Source of the DNA: Pacificoceanicola sp049341065
GTDB lineage: Bacteria; Pseudomonadota; Alphaproteobacteria; Rhodobacterales; Rhodobacteraceae
Direction: 5' to 3'
Assembly (NCBI RefSeq): GCF_049341065.1
Contig: NZ_JBMPIX010000010.1
Span: 1 to 64,000 of the forward strand
DNA length: 64,000 nt
In this document: positions 11,193 to 19,356 of the stretch, in pieces
How the letters are laid out: each line of letters starts with the position of its first letter
Numbering within the stretch: position 1 is the stretch's first letter
The notes under the pieces: generated by a model
What the model was told of the DNA's origin: nothing
The model's input: the letters and a program-made list of their open reading frames with translations, nothing else
Databases searched by the model: none
Translations under genes and position numbers: made by a program

Positions 11193-12806
11193 TTATGCCT
11201 CGCTCTCTTCGGTTTCGCCGTCTTCCGGCTCTTCCTCGGTTTCAAGCTCGGTCGGGTCGACCCAGCCCAGCAGGACGCGCGCGGTCATGACCATGGTCTG
11301 CGCATCCTCAAGGCTCACGTCATAGGGTTCCAGCAGGCCGTCGTCCTTGACGCGCTGACCGTCAACCGAGGTCCAGCCGCCGGCAAGTTCCCAGTCGGCG
11401 CAGGTGGCAAAGTCTTCCAGCGTCTTCACGCCATCTTTTGCCAGTGCTTCGCACATCTGAGGCGTCAGGCCTTCGAAGTTGATCAGGCTGTCCTCGGCGC
11501 CCAGCTCGCGGGCGGATTCCAAAGCTTTGCGGGCCTGCTCTTCGAGGTTCTCACGGGCGCGGGTCTGCAACTCGTTCGCGGTGTCTTCGTCGACGCCGTC
11601 AATGACCAGCAGTTCGTCAATCTCGACATAGGCGACCTCTTCGAGGTTGGTAAAGCCTTCCGAGACCAGCAACTGGGCAAAGAATTCGTCCAGATCGAGT
11701 GTGTCCATGAACAGTTTCGTCCGCACTTCGAACTCGGCCTGACGACGCTTGGACTCTTCTTCCTCGGTCATGATGTCGATATCGAGACCGGTCAACTGAG
11801 AGGCCAGACGAACGTTCTGACCGCGGCGACCAATTGCCAGCGACAGTTGTTCGTCGGGAACCACAACCTCGATGCGCTCGGCGTCCTCGTCCAGAACCAC
11901 CTTGGATACTTCGGCAGGCTGAAGCGCGTTCACCAGGAAGGTCGGCATGTCCTCGTTCCACGGGATGATGTCGATCTTTTCGCCCTGAAGCTCGTTCACA
12001 ACGGCCTGAACACGGCTGCCACGCATACCAACGCAGGCGCCGACCGGGTCGATGCCGCCGTCATATGAGATAACGCCGATCTTGGCGCGCGAACCGGGGT
12101 CACGGGCCACGGCCTTGATCTCGATGATGCCGTCATAGATTTCCGGCACTTCCATCTTGAACAGTTCGGCCATGAACTGCGGATCGGTGCGCGACAGGAA
12201 GATCTGCGGGCCACGGGTCTCGCGGCGTACATCCTTGATGTAGCAGCGGATGCGGTCGCCGGGGCGATAGCTTTCGCGGCCGATCTTTTCGTTGCGGCGC
12301 AGAATGCCTTCGCCGCGGCCCACGTCGACAATGACGTTGCCGTATTCTTCACGCTTGACGACACCGTTGATGATGGTGCCTGCGCGGTCTTTGAATTCTT
12401 CGTACTGGCGGTCACGCTCGGCTTCGCGGACCTTTTGCAGGATGACCTGCTTGGCCGATTGCGCGGCGATGCGACCCAGTTCCACAGGAGGAACTTCCTC
12501 GACAAAAGTGTCACCGATCTTGGGATCAGCCATATACTGCTTGGCTTGCTCGACAGTGAACTCGGCCTGGTAGTTCTCCAGCTCTTCTTCTTCGACCACG
12601 GTGCGGACGCGGGTGAAGGTCGCCTTGCCGGTGCGGCGGTCGATGTGGACGCGGATGTCCATTTCGGCGCCGTAGCGGGACTTGGCCGCACGGGCGAGCG
12701 ATTCTTCCATCGCTTCGACGACCAGACCAGGGTCGATCATCTTTTCGCGCGCTACGGCCTCGGCGGTCTGCAAAAGCTCAAGCTGGTTGGCAGAGGTGAT
12801 TGCCAT
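11193..12806 (-). CDS. nusA: Transcription termination/antitermination factor NusA
   Basis: NusA binds RNA polymerase and nascent RNA and modulates pausing, termination and antitermination. The 537-residue product has an N-terminal polymerase-binding domain (MAITSANQLELLQTAEAVAR), an S1 domain around residues 135-200 (GVVKREEYGNVIVDVGRGEG), and tandem KH domains with GACVGMRGSRVQAVVNEL and AIGRRGQNVRLASQLTG. Helix-hairpin acidic repeats and a very acidic tail (ELETEEEPEDGETEES) end the chain. It follows rimP by five bases in the conserved operon. Confidence 0.97.
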   Translation of the reverse strand: MAITSANQLELLQTAEAVAREKMIDPGLVVEAMEESLARAAKSRYGAEMDIRVHIDRRTGKATFTRVRTVVEEEELENYQAEFTVEQAKQYMADPKIGDTFVEEVPPVELGRIAAQSAKQVILQKVREAERDRQYEEFKDRAGTIINGVVKREEYGNVIVDVGRGEGILRRNEKIGRESYRPGDRIRCYIKDVRRETRGPQIFLSRTDPQFMAELFKMEVPEIYDGIIEIKAVARDPGSRAKIGVISYDGGIDPVGACVGMRGSRVQAVVNELQGEKIDIIPWNEDMPTFLVNALQPAEVSKVVLDEDAERIEVVVPDEQLSLAIGRRGQNVRLASQLTGLDIDIMTEEEESKRRQAEFEVRTKLFMDTLDLDEFFAQLLVSEGFTNLEEVAYVEIDELLVIDGVDEDTANELQTRARENLEEQARKALESARELGAEDSLINFEGLTPQMCEALAKDGVKTLEDFATCADWELAGGWTSVDGQRVKDDGLLEPYDVSLEDAQTMVMTARVLLGWVDPTELETEEEPEDGETEESEA

Positions 12807-12811
12807 CTGTC

Positions 12812-13378
12812 TTACTCCTCCTCGGGCCCTTCGGCCTCGATCTCATCGAACTTGGTTTCGTCTACGGATGCGGCCTTGCGAGCGCGCAGCATTTCCTTGA
12901 TCAACTCATCTGTCATGACCAGCTTGGCTTCGGCCAGCCAGTCGAATTTCAGGCCAACAGTGCCCTCGTCGAGGTTGATCAGGACCTCGCCATCTTCGAC
13001 GCCTGCCAGAATACCACGAAAGCGCTTGCGCCCATCGATCAAATCGGCGGTCTCGAGTTTGGCTTCATATCCCTCGAAGGTCTCAAAGTCCTTGAGGCGG
13101 GTCAAAGGGCGGTCGATCCCGGGGCTGGACACCTCAAGGTTATAGGCGTCGGTGATCGGGTCCTCGACATCCAGCGTCGCGCTGACGGCGGTGCTGATTT
13201 GCGCGCATTCATCGACTTCGATGCCGCCTTCGGGGCGTTCGGCCATGATTTGAAGGGTTGGCGTGTTGCCACCCATCAGACGGATGCGCACCAGTTCAAA
13301 CCCCATATCCTCGATCACCGGGGTCAGGATCTCGGACAGGCGCTTGTCGATGGCGGTCTTTGCGATCAGGTCACTCAT
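12812..13378 (-). CDS. rimP: Ribosome maturation factor RimP
   Basis: RimP assists assembly of the 30S subunit. The 188-residue product contains the two-domain RimP fold, with motifs LTPVIEDMGFELVRIRLMGG and VSSPGIDRPLTRLKDFE, the latter nearly diagnostic. The chosen start MSDLIAKTAIDKRL has aaagg upstream. A longer frame reaches 13531 but its extra 51 residues are low-complexity and overlap the hairpin at 13430-13448. First gene of the operon running to infB; the 3' acidic tail is ordinary. Confidence 0.96.
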   Translation of the reverse strand: MSDLIAKTAIDKRLSEILTPVIEDMGFELVRIRLMGGNTPTLQIMAERPEGGIEVDECAQISTAVSATLDVEDPITDAYNLEVSSPGIDRPLTRLKDFETFEGYEAKLETADLIDGRKRFRGILAGVEDGEVLINLDEGTVGLKFDWLAEAKLVMTDELIKEMLRARKAASVDETKFDEIEAEGPEEE

Positions 13379-13423
13379 TCGGGCATGCCTTTCGGGCACT
13401 GGATTTCTGTCATGCGCCAGAAA

Positions 13424-13448
13424 CAAAAAAACGGGCCAGCGGCCCGTT
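13424..13448 (-). terminator. Intrinsic terminator after the LysR gene
   Basis: Read on the minus strand, aacgggcc-gct-ggcccgtt is followed by ttttttgttt. It lies 90 bases past the stop of the LysR-type gene and just upstream of rimP, so it insulates the housekeeping operon. Confidence 0.85.
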
Positions 13449-13537
13449 GATGCGTCTCCGGTGGGCGGCGGGTTTGGACCCCAGCGCCTCGCTGTTGAAG
13501 GCGATATAGGCGGCTTGCTTTCAGAGTGCAAGGAGAT

Positions 13538-14728
13538 TCAGAGCGTCCGGCTTTGAGCCACCTTTATCAACACCTCACGAAACGTCCTTTGCAACGGGGT
13601 CGGTTGCCAATCGCTGCGTGTGGTCAGACCGATCGGGCGGGGCGCATCTCCGGGATCGACAGGCAGGCGGACCAGCGCCCCAGATGCCAGATCATCGGCG
13701 GCCTGCGTGTTCGAAATCATCGCCAGCTTGTCGCTCCCAACCAGCAGGCCGCGCACCAGCACCATGGCATTGGCCTCGATGATCGGGCCGGTGCCTGTAC
13801 CCTTGAAATACCGGTCAAAGTGATCGCGCGTCGGGGTGCCTTTGCGGGCAACGACCCATGGAAAGCGGGCCAGCGTGGCGCGATCCGGCACATGCCCCGC
13901 CAAGGCATGGTCGGGCCGGCAATAGATCCCCAGTTTGTCCGTAAAGACAGGCTCTTGTGTGACATCTGGTGCGGGGGGCGGATCGCGCAAAGCCCCCAGC
14001 ATCAGGTCAATTTCGCCATTGCGCAGCGCGTGCAGCATCTCGGAGTAAGGGCTGTCGTTGACGGTAATCTGGGCGCCGGGATGCAGTTCGGTCAGGCGGT
14101 TCAGCGCGAGAGGCAGCAGCGTGCCGCGTGACAACGGCAGGCTGCCAAGGCGCAACTCGCCGATGCCTGCGCCTTCCAGCGCCGTGATCTCATCCCCGGC
14201 CTGCCGCAATTCGGCAAAGGCGAGGCGCGCGGCGCGCACAAGGGCTGTGGCGCTTGGGCTCAGCGTGATTCCGCTGGGCGATTTCAGGAACAAAGCCTGC
14301 CCGGCCAGCGCTTCCAATTCACGTGCCGCGCGGTGCAGCGAAGGCTGGGACACCCCAAGCGCTCGCGCCGCGACGGAATAGTTGCCATGCGAGGCCACTC
14401 CGATCAGCGCCCTAAGCTGCGTGCTGGTCAGCGAATCGGCATAGGCATGGGCTTGGGCACCTTTGCGGCGCGAGGTGGTTGCATCATGCAGCAGCCCCAG
14501 CGCCCGTTCGCAGCGTGATTGCAGCACGTCGCCTGCCTTGGTCGGAAACATGCCGCGGTGCGACCGGGTAAAAAGCGCAACGCCAAAGCTGACCTCCAGC
14601 CCGGCAACGGCCTGCGTAATCGCCGGCTGCGACAGGTGAACCACGTCCGAAGCCGCCGTGACGCTCCCGTTCTGGCACACGGCAGTGAAGGCGCGCAGGT
14701 GGCGCAGGTTCAGGTGATCGGCCTGCAT
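13538..14728 (-). CDS. LysR-family regulator with two HTH domains
   Basis: A 396-residue transcription factor, about 90 residues longer than usual. The first LysR winged helix is at about residues 5-75 (LNLRHLRAFTAVCQNGSVTA, QPAITQAVAGLE). A second similar domain follows at about 100-180 (LTSTQLRALIGVASHGNYSV, SQPSLHRAARELEALAGQAL). The effector-binding domain occupies the rest. The start MQADHLNLRHLRAF has gaggg upstream; an upstream ATG at 14809 adds unconserved residues. It diverges from the GalB-like operon, the classic position for a LysR activator of those genes. The effector is probably a pathway intermediate (inference). Confidence 0.9.
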   Translation of the reverse strand: MQADHLNLRHLRAFTAVCQNGSVTAASDVVHLSQPAITQAVAGLEVSFGVALFTRSHRGMFPTKAGDVLQSRCERALGLLHDATTSRRKGAQAHAYADSLTSTQLRALIGVASHGNYSVAARALGVSQPSLHRAARELEALAGQALFLKSPSGITLSPSATALVRAARLAFAELRQAGDEITALEGAGIGELRLGSLPLSRGTLLPLALNRLTELHPGAQITVNDSPYSEMLHALRNGEIDLMLGALRDPPPAPDVTQEPVFTDKLGIYCRPDHALAGHVPDRATLARFPWVVARKGTPTRDHFDRYFKGTGTGPIIEANAMVLVRGLLVGSDKLAMISNTQAADDLASGALVRLPVDPGDAPRPIGLTTRSDWQPTPLQRTFREVLIKVAQSRTL

Positions 14729-14749
14729 CTTTGGCCCTCTATAGCAAAT

Positions 14750-14760
14750 TTCAATATGAA
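14750..14760. promoter_or_regulatory. Possible LysR box in the divergent promoter region
   Basis: ttcaatatgaa (ttca-ata-tgaa) is a dyad in the 104-base region between the divergently transcribed LysR and GalB-like genes. LysR proteins usually bind such dyads near the target promoter. Assignment is by position and symmetry only. Confidence 0.35.
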
Positions 14761-14832
14761 TAGCCCGCAAATGAAATGGCATTCCGCGGACATTGGCAAC
14801 ATCCTGCAAGCCAAAACAAAGGGGAGGATACC

Positions 14833-15564
14833 GTGAGCGACAAGAAAACAGCCCTTGTCATTTCAGCCCATGCGGCGGATTTCGTGTGGCGCTGCGGCGG
14901 GGCCATCGCCCTGCATGGGCAGCTTGGCTATGAGGTCACCATTGCCTGCCTGTCCTTTGGCGAAAGGGGCGAAAGCGCGCGGCTCTGGAAAGAGGGCAAG
15001 TCGTTGGACGAGGTCAAGGCGATCCGTCGGGGCGAAGCCGAGGCTGCCGCTGATGTGTTGGGCGCCCACCATCTCGAATGCTTTGATCTGGGGGATTACC
15101 CGCTGCATTTGGAGCGTGAAGACAAATACAAACTCGTCGATCTGATCCGCAAGGTGCAGCCCACCTGGATGATGAGCCACAGTCAGTACGACCCCTACAA
15201 CACCGATCACATGTACATGACGCAGGTGGCGCTTGAGGCGCGGATGATCGCGCAGGCCTGGGGCCACAACCCCGGTGAAAGGGTGCTTGGCGCCCCGCAG
15301 TTGTACCTGTTCGAGCCGCACCAGACCGAGCAGATGGGCTGGAAACCAGATACCTTCCTCGACATCACTGAGGTGTGGGACAAGAAGCGCGCCGCAATGG
15401 AATGCATGAACGGGCAGGTCCACCTGTGGGACTATTACACCCGCGTCGCCCAGCAGCGCGCCAACCACTTCAAGCGCAATTCCGGCGGCATGTCCGGCGG
15501 GCGCGATTGCAAATACGCGGAGGGCTTTCAAAGCATCTTCCCGCGCACTGTCGACGAGCTTTGA
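14833..15564 (+). CDS. galB: PIG-L family hydratase, GalB-like (4-oxalomesaconate hydratase)
   Basis: In gallate catabolism GalB hydrates the 4-oxalomesaconate tautomer to 4-carboxy-4-hydroxy-2-oxoadipate. It belongs to the PIG-L/LmbE metal-dependent fold. This 243-residue protein has the family start (ALVISAHAADFVWRCGGAIA), LSFGERGESARLW, and HSQYDPYNTDHMYM with a second metal-binding cluster, and FEPHQTEQMGW. The start is a GTG preceded by ggggagga. It heads an operon with an extradiol dioxygenase, a GalC-like aldolase and a GalD-like tautomerase, which supports the GalB assignment over a plain deacetylase. Confidence 0.78.
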   Translation: MSDKKTALVISAHAADFVWRCGGAIALHGQLGYEVTIACLSFGERGESARLWKEGKSLDEVKAIRRGEAEAAADVLGAHHLECFDLGDYPLHLEREDKYKLVDLIRKVQPTWMMSHSQYDPYNTDHMYMTQVALEARMIAQAWGHNPGERVLGAPQLYLFEPHQTEQMGWKPDTFLDITEVWDKKRAAMECMNGQVHLWDYYTRVAQQRANHFKRNSGGMSGGRDCKYAEGFQSIFPRTVDEL

Positions 15565-15576
15565 GGAGAGAGCGCC

Positions 15577-16542
15577 ATGAATACCCCAACCAATCCGAAT
15601 TTCGACGTTGCGCACCTGGCCCATGTCGAGGTTTACACCGACAAGTTTGACGAGAGCCTAGATTTCTTTACGCGGGTTTTCGGGCTGAAACTCTCTGGGC
15701 GCGAGGGCAACAGCGCCTATCTGCGGGCCTGGGATGACTACGAATTCCACTCGTTGAAACTGACGGCGCATGACACCACGGGGGTGGGCCACGTTTCTTA
15801 TCGCTGCACCTCGCCCGAGGCGCTGAAACGCCGTGTCGCGGCGATCGAGGCCTCCGAGTATAAGGTGCTGGGCTGGACTGACGGTGACATGGGCCACGGG
15901 CCGTCCTTTCGGTTCGAAGACCCCTTCGGCCATGTTTTTGAGCTCTATTGGGAAACGGTGAAATATCAGGCCCCGCCAGACGATGCCTCGGCGCTGAAAA
16001 ACCTGTCCAGCCGCTTTCACGCCCAGGGGATCAGCCCGCGCCGGATCGACCATGTCAATCTGCTGGGCGAGGACGTGAGTGAATTCAAACGCTTTGTGGA
16101 TACCTGTCTGGGCCATCGCGTCACAGAGTATATCCAGCTCGATAACGGGCGAATGGGTGGCTGCTGGTTCACCTGCAACAACAAGACCTACGATCTGGTT
16201 TGCTCGGAAGAGCGTGGCGGCGGCCAAAAGCGCTTGCATCACGTGACCTATGCCACCGACCAGCGCGAGGACATCCTGCGCGCGGCTGATATCTATCTGG
16301 AAAACGGCGTTCATATCGAAACCGGCCCACACAAGCACGCCATTCAGGGGTCGTTCTTTCTGTACGCGTGGGAACCCGCAGGCAACCGGATCGAATTGGC
16401 GAACGCCGGCGCGCGGCTGATGCTGGCCCCGGATTGGGAGCCCGTTGTCTGGACGGAAGCGGACCGCAAAAAGGGCCAGGCCTGGGGTCTGAAAACAATC
16501 GAGACTTTCCACACGCACGGTACGCCGCCTGTCAAAGGGTGA
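15577..16542 (+). CDS. Type I (VOC) extradiol ring-cleavage dioxygenase
   Basis: The 321-residue protein has two vicinal-oxygen-chelate domains, as in catechol 2,3-dioxygenase and BphC. The N-terminal half starts HLAHVEVYTDKFDESLDFF. The C-terminal half keeps the expected 2-His-1-Glu iron ligands: His in RRIDHVNLLG, His in LHHVTYATD and Glu in NRIELANAG. The tail KHAIQGSFFLYAWEP fits the extradiol signature except at its first position. It lies 12 bases after galB with gaggaga upstream. Gallate dioxygenases known to me are type II (LigB-like), so a type I enzyme here is unexpected; the substrate is unknown, probably a trihydroxylated or methoxylated catecholic acid. Confidence 0.8.
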   Translation: MNTPTNPNFDVAHLAHVEVYTDKFDESLDFFTRVFGLKLSGREGNSAYLRAWDDYEFHSLKLTAHDTTGVGHVSYRCTSPEALKRRVAAIEASEYKVLGWTDGDMGHGPSFRFEDPFGHVFELYWETVKYQAPPDDASALKNLSSRFHAQGISPRRIDHVNLLGEDVSEFKRFVDTCLGHRVTEYIQLDNGRMGGCWFTCNNKTYDLVCSEERGGGQKRLHHVTYATDQREDILRAADIYLENGVHIETGPHKHAIQGSFFLYAWEPAGNRIELANAGARLMLAPDWEPVVWTEADRKKGQAWGLKTIETFHTHGTPPVKG

Positions 16543-16584
16543 GCAGGGGGTATTTGGAACAAGATGAAGACGGGAAGAGGTGCC

Positions 16585-17256
16585 ATGGCGGTTGTTGTGC
16601 AAAACATTGAGCGGGCTGATGCCGAGCTGGTTTCCCGGCTCGGCGCCGCAGGCGTTGCAACGGTGCATGAGGCGCAGGGGCGCTCTGGACTGATGTCATC
16701 CAGGATGCGGCCAATCCAGCAGGATAAGGCAATTGCCGGGTCAGCAGTGACGATCAGCGCCGCGCCGGGTGACAACTGGATGATCCACGTGGCGATCGAG
16801 CAGTTGCGTGAGGGGGACATCATGGTGCTCGCCCCTACCGCACCCTGCGACATGGGCTATTTCGGCGAACTGCTGGCCACCTCGGCCATGGCTCGGGGGT
16901 GCCGTGCACTGGTCATTGATGCGGGTGTGCGGGACACGCGCGATCTGCGGGCGATGGGCTTTCATGTCTGGTCGACGGCTGTTTCGGCGCAGGGGACCGT
17001 CAAGGAAACGCTCGGCTCGGTCAATGTGCCAATTGTTTGTGCAGGTGCTCATGTGATGCCCGGCGACGTGATCGTGGCGGATGACGATGGCGTCTGCGTT
17101 GTGCCGCTTGGGCGCGCCAAAGAAGTGATGGATAGGGCGCAGGTCCGGCTGGATGCGGAAGAGGTCAAGCGGCAGCGATTGGCCGCCGGTGAGCTGGGGT
17201 TGGACATCTATGACATGCGCCCGAGGCTGAAGGAAAAAGGGCTACGCTATGTGTGA
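16585..17256 (+). CDS. galC: 4-carboxy-4-hydroxy-2-oxoadipate aldolase (GalC/LigK-like)
   Basis: The enzyme splits 4-carboxy-4-hydroxy-2-oxoadipate into pyruvate and oxaloacetate. The 223-residue product is of the RraA-like class II pyruvate aldolase fold, with GVATVHEAQGRSGLM, the substrate and metal motif VIDAGVRDTRDLRAMGFHVW, and AHVMPGDVIVADDDGVCVVP. The chosen start MAVVVQNIERAD has ggaagagg upstream; an ATG 21 bases earlier is possible. Its position after the dioxygenase and before a GalD-like gene makes the aromatic lower pathway role much more likely than RNase regulation. Confidence 0.85.
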   Translation: MAVVVQNIERADAELVSRLGAAGVATVHEAQGRSGLMSSRMRPIQQDKAIAGSAVTISAAPGDNWMIHVAIEQLREGDIMVLAPTAPCDMGYFGELLATSAMARGCRALVIDAGVRDTRDLRAMGFHVWSTAVSAQGTVKETLGSVNVPIVCAGAHVMPGDVIVADDDGVCVVPLGRAKEVMDRAQVRLDAEEVKRQRLAAGELGLDIYDMRPRLKEKGLRYV

Positions 17257-17313
17257 ACGCAATATGCGAAAGCTGTCGGGAGCCCGTACGCCAAAGCAGA
17301 CGCAGGTCGCTTT

Positions 17314-18375
17314 GTGATGGGCGGCCTGCGTTGCATGTGGATGCGCGGAGGCACGTCAAAGGGGGGATATTTCCTTGCCTCCGATCTGCCGACCGATACG
17401 GCGGCCAGGGATGCCGTGTTGCTGGGGATCATGGGATCGCCCGATCCGCGCCAGATTGACGGGATGGGTGGCGCAGACCCTCTGACCTCGAAGGTTGCCG
17501 TAGTGCGGCCATCGCAGCGCGCCGGGATCGATGTGGATTACCTTTTCCTTCAGGTCTTTGTGGATCAGGCCATTGTAAGCGATGGCCAGAACTGCGGGAA
17601 TATTCTGGCTGGTATCGGCCCCTTCGCGATTGAACGCGGATTGGTCCCGGCGCAAGCCAAGGAAACGGTTGTCACGATTTATATGGAGAACACCGGACAG
17701 GTCGCCGAGGCGCGAGTTCAGACGCCGGGCGGACAGGTGATTTATTCCGGCGACGCGCGGATCGACGGGGTACCCGGCGGCGCGGCGCCGATCCCGATCG
17801 CCTTTCGTGATACCGCCGGGTCGAGCTGTGGCGCCTTGTTCCCGAGCGGGTCAGTGCGGGACGTGGTCGAGGGGGTCGAAGTGACGTTGATCGACAATGG
17901 GATGCCCTGCGTGATCATGCGCGCCGCCGATTTTGGGCTGACAGGGGATGAGGCGCCGGGTGTCTTGGAAGACAACGCCGAATTGCGGATGCGGCTCGAA
18001 TCGATCCGACTGGCCTGCGGCCCTTTGATGAACCTTGGCGATGTGTCTCAAGAGAGCGTGCCAAAGATGACCCTGATCAGTGCCGCGCGGAATGGCGGTG
18101 CGATAAGCACACGAACCTTTATCCCGCATCGGTGTCACAAGGCCATTGGTGTGCTTGGGGCGGTCAGCGTGGCAACGGCTTGCCTGACGCCGGTGGCCGT
18201 GGGGCACGATCTCGCGATTGTGCCAGAGGGGGCGGTAAAGCCTATGTCGATTGAGCATCCAACCGGCGAGATGACCGTTGTTGGCCATGTCGAAGAGCAT
18301 GAGGTCGTGCGCGCAGAAGTGCTGCGCACAGCTCGAAAACTGATGGATGGAGAGGTGTTTCCAGCGCCTCGATGA
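17314..18375 (+). CDS. galD: 4-oxalomesaconate tautomerase (GalD/PrpF-like)
   Basis: The 353-residue protein belongs to the PrpF family of diaminopimelate-epimerase-fold isomerases. In gallate pathways GalD interconverts keto and enol forms of 4-oxalomesaconate before hydration. Diagnostic parts are MRGGTSKGGYFLASDLP at the start, GMGGADPLTSKVAVV, and NCGNILAGIGPFAIERG with a likely catalytic cysteine. The start is GTG followed at once by ATG, so either could be used. It closes the galB-dioxygenase-galC-galD group; the three accessory enzymes together define the end of a 4-oxalomesaconate branch. Confidence 0.82.
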   Translation: MMGGLRCMWMRGGTSKGGYFLASDLPTDTAARDAVLLGIMGSPDPRQIDGMGGADPLTSKVAVVRPSQRAGIDVDYLFLQVFVDQAIVSDGQNCGNILAGIGPFAIERGLVPAQAKETVVTIYMENTGQVAEARVQTPGGQVIYSGDARIDGVPGGAAPIPIAFRDTAGSSCGALFPSGSVRDVVEGVEVTLIDNGMPCVIMRAADFGLTGDEAPGVLEDNAELRMRLESIRLACGPLMNLGDVSQESVPKMTLISAARNGGAISTRTFIPHRCHKAIGVLGAVSVATACLTPVAVGHDLAIVPEGAVKPMSIEHPTGEMTVVGHVEEHEVVRAEVLRTARKLMDGEVFPAPR

Positions 18376-18507
18376 GAGGGCAGTCGAGCCTTGCGTACAT
18401 GGGCCTGGCATGGTGGCCCGGGTGTCTATCGCGATGTTTGCAGCGTCCCGCTGAATGGCTTCCGAAATTGCTCACAGCGCGGTTGCACCCTCTGCTGGAG
18501 CGTCTAG

Positions 18508-18519
18508 AATGTATACATT
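18508..18519. promoter_or_regulatory. Palindromic operator candidate upstream of GntR gene
   Basis: aatgtatacatt is a perfect 12-base palindrome 22 bases before the GntR start. Near copies occur at 19267-19278 and 19318-19328, before the O-demethylase gene. The pattern fits autoregulation and control of the demethylase by the GntR protein. Confidence 0.6.
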
Positions 18520-18540
18520 AAGGGCGCAAAGGTGACTTGC

Positions 18541-19266
18541 ATGGATGATCACAAGGAAGGCTCGCACACGTCGCGCGTTATGGAGGAGGTGCGCCGCCGC
18601 GTTCTGTCCGGGGAAATTCCGGGAGGGGAGCGGCTGACCGAGGTTGCCCTTGCCGAAGAGCTGGACGTCTCGCGCACGCCTGTCCGCGACGCACTTGCAC
18701 GGCTGGCCGAAGAAGGGTTGTTGGAACGTCGGCGCAACGCCGGTTTCGTGGTGCGTTTGTTCACCTATGCCGATGTGGTCGACGCCATCGAATTGCGCGG
18801 GGTGATTGAAGGCACCGCTGCACGTTATGCGGCTGAGCGCGGCCTGTCCGAGGCCGATATTGAAGCGGGAACAGACCTTCTTGCACAACTGGATGGCTGC
18901 TTTGCGTCTGCACATGATGTTGTTGATTTAGATGAATATTCTCGTCTGAACAGTGTCTTCCACCAATGGATTACACGGCTGTCGGGGTCGGCCTTGATCC
19001 AGCGAGAGACCGAGCGCGTCGTCAAGCTGCCCTTCGCTGCGCCCACCGCTTTCTTACCAACTCTCGAAGACATGCCCGGCTATGCGCGCAGGCTGTTTTA
19101 TGCGCAGCAGCAACACCATGCCATTGTCGAGGCGATCATTGCCCGCCAGGGCGCCCGGGCCGAGGCCTTGATGCGCGAACACGCCCGCGAAGCCCGCCGC
19201 AATCTGGAGCATCTGCGTGGCCCCGAGGGTGGCAACTTTCCGGGGCTCTCCCTGATTGCCAGCTAA
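18541..19266 (+). CDS. GntR-family (FadR/FCD) transcription regulator
   Basis: The 241-residue protein has a winged helix at about residues 10-75 (VMEEVRRRVLSGEIPGGERL, LDVSRTPVRDALARLAEEGL) and an FCD ligand-binding domain with helices carrying possible metal-binding histidines (FHQWITRL, QQHHAIVEAI, MREHAREARRN). It likely represses neighbouring aromatic genes and releases DNA when bound by an acid intermediate. The start MDDHKEGSHTSR is preferred; a GTG nine bases earlier is an alternative. Matching palindromes flank the gene on both sides. Confidence 0.9.
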   Translation: MDDHKEGSHTSRVMEEVRRRVLSGEIPGGERLTEVALAEELDVSRTPVRDALARLAEEGLLERRRNAGFVVRLFTYADVVDAIELRGVIEGTAARYAAERGLSEADIEAGTDLLAQLDGCFASAHDVVDLDEYSRLNSVFHQWITRLSGSALIQRETERVVKLPFAAPTAFLPTLEDMPGYARRLFYAQQQHHAIVEAIIARQGARAEALMREHAREARRNLEHLRGPEGGNFPGLSLIAS

Positions 19267-19280
19267 AATGTATGCATTTT
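19265..19280. promoter_or_regulatory. GntR operator candidate, copy 2
   Basis: aaaatgtatgcatttt begins at the GntR stop codon and matches the 18508-18519 palindrome at all but one core position. It lies in the promoter region of the LigM-like gene. Confidence 0.55.
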
Positions 19281-19317
19281 CGTGAAATTTTCTTGAGCAA
19301 ACCGCATTTGTCGCTCT

Positions 19318-19328
19318 AAATGTATGCA
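19318..19328. promoter_or_regulatory. GntR operator candidate, copy 3
   Basis: aaatgtatgca repeats most of the same motif, 51 bases after copy 2 and 29 bases before the LigM-like start. Two sites about five helical turns apart could allow looping or cooperative binding. Confidence 0.5.
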
Positions 19329-19356
19329 GCTTGAGATTCGCATGGGAGGACTAGCG

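Noticed and set aside
16585..17256. RraA-type ribonuclease regulator
   Set aside because: The fold is shared, but location between an extradiol dioxygenase and a GalD-like tautomerase favours the aldolase function.
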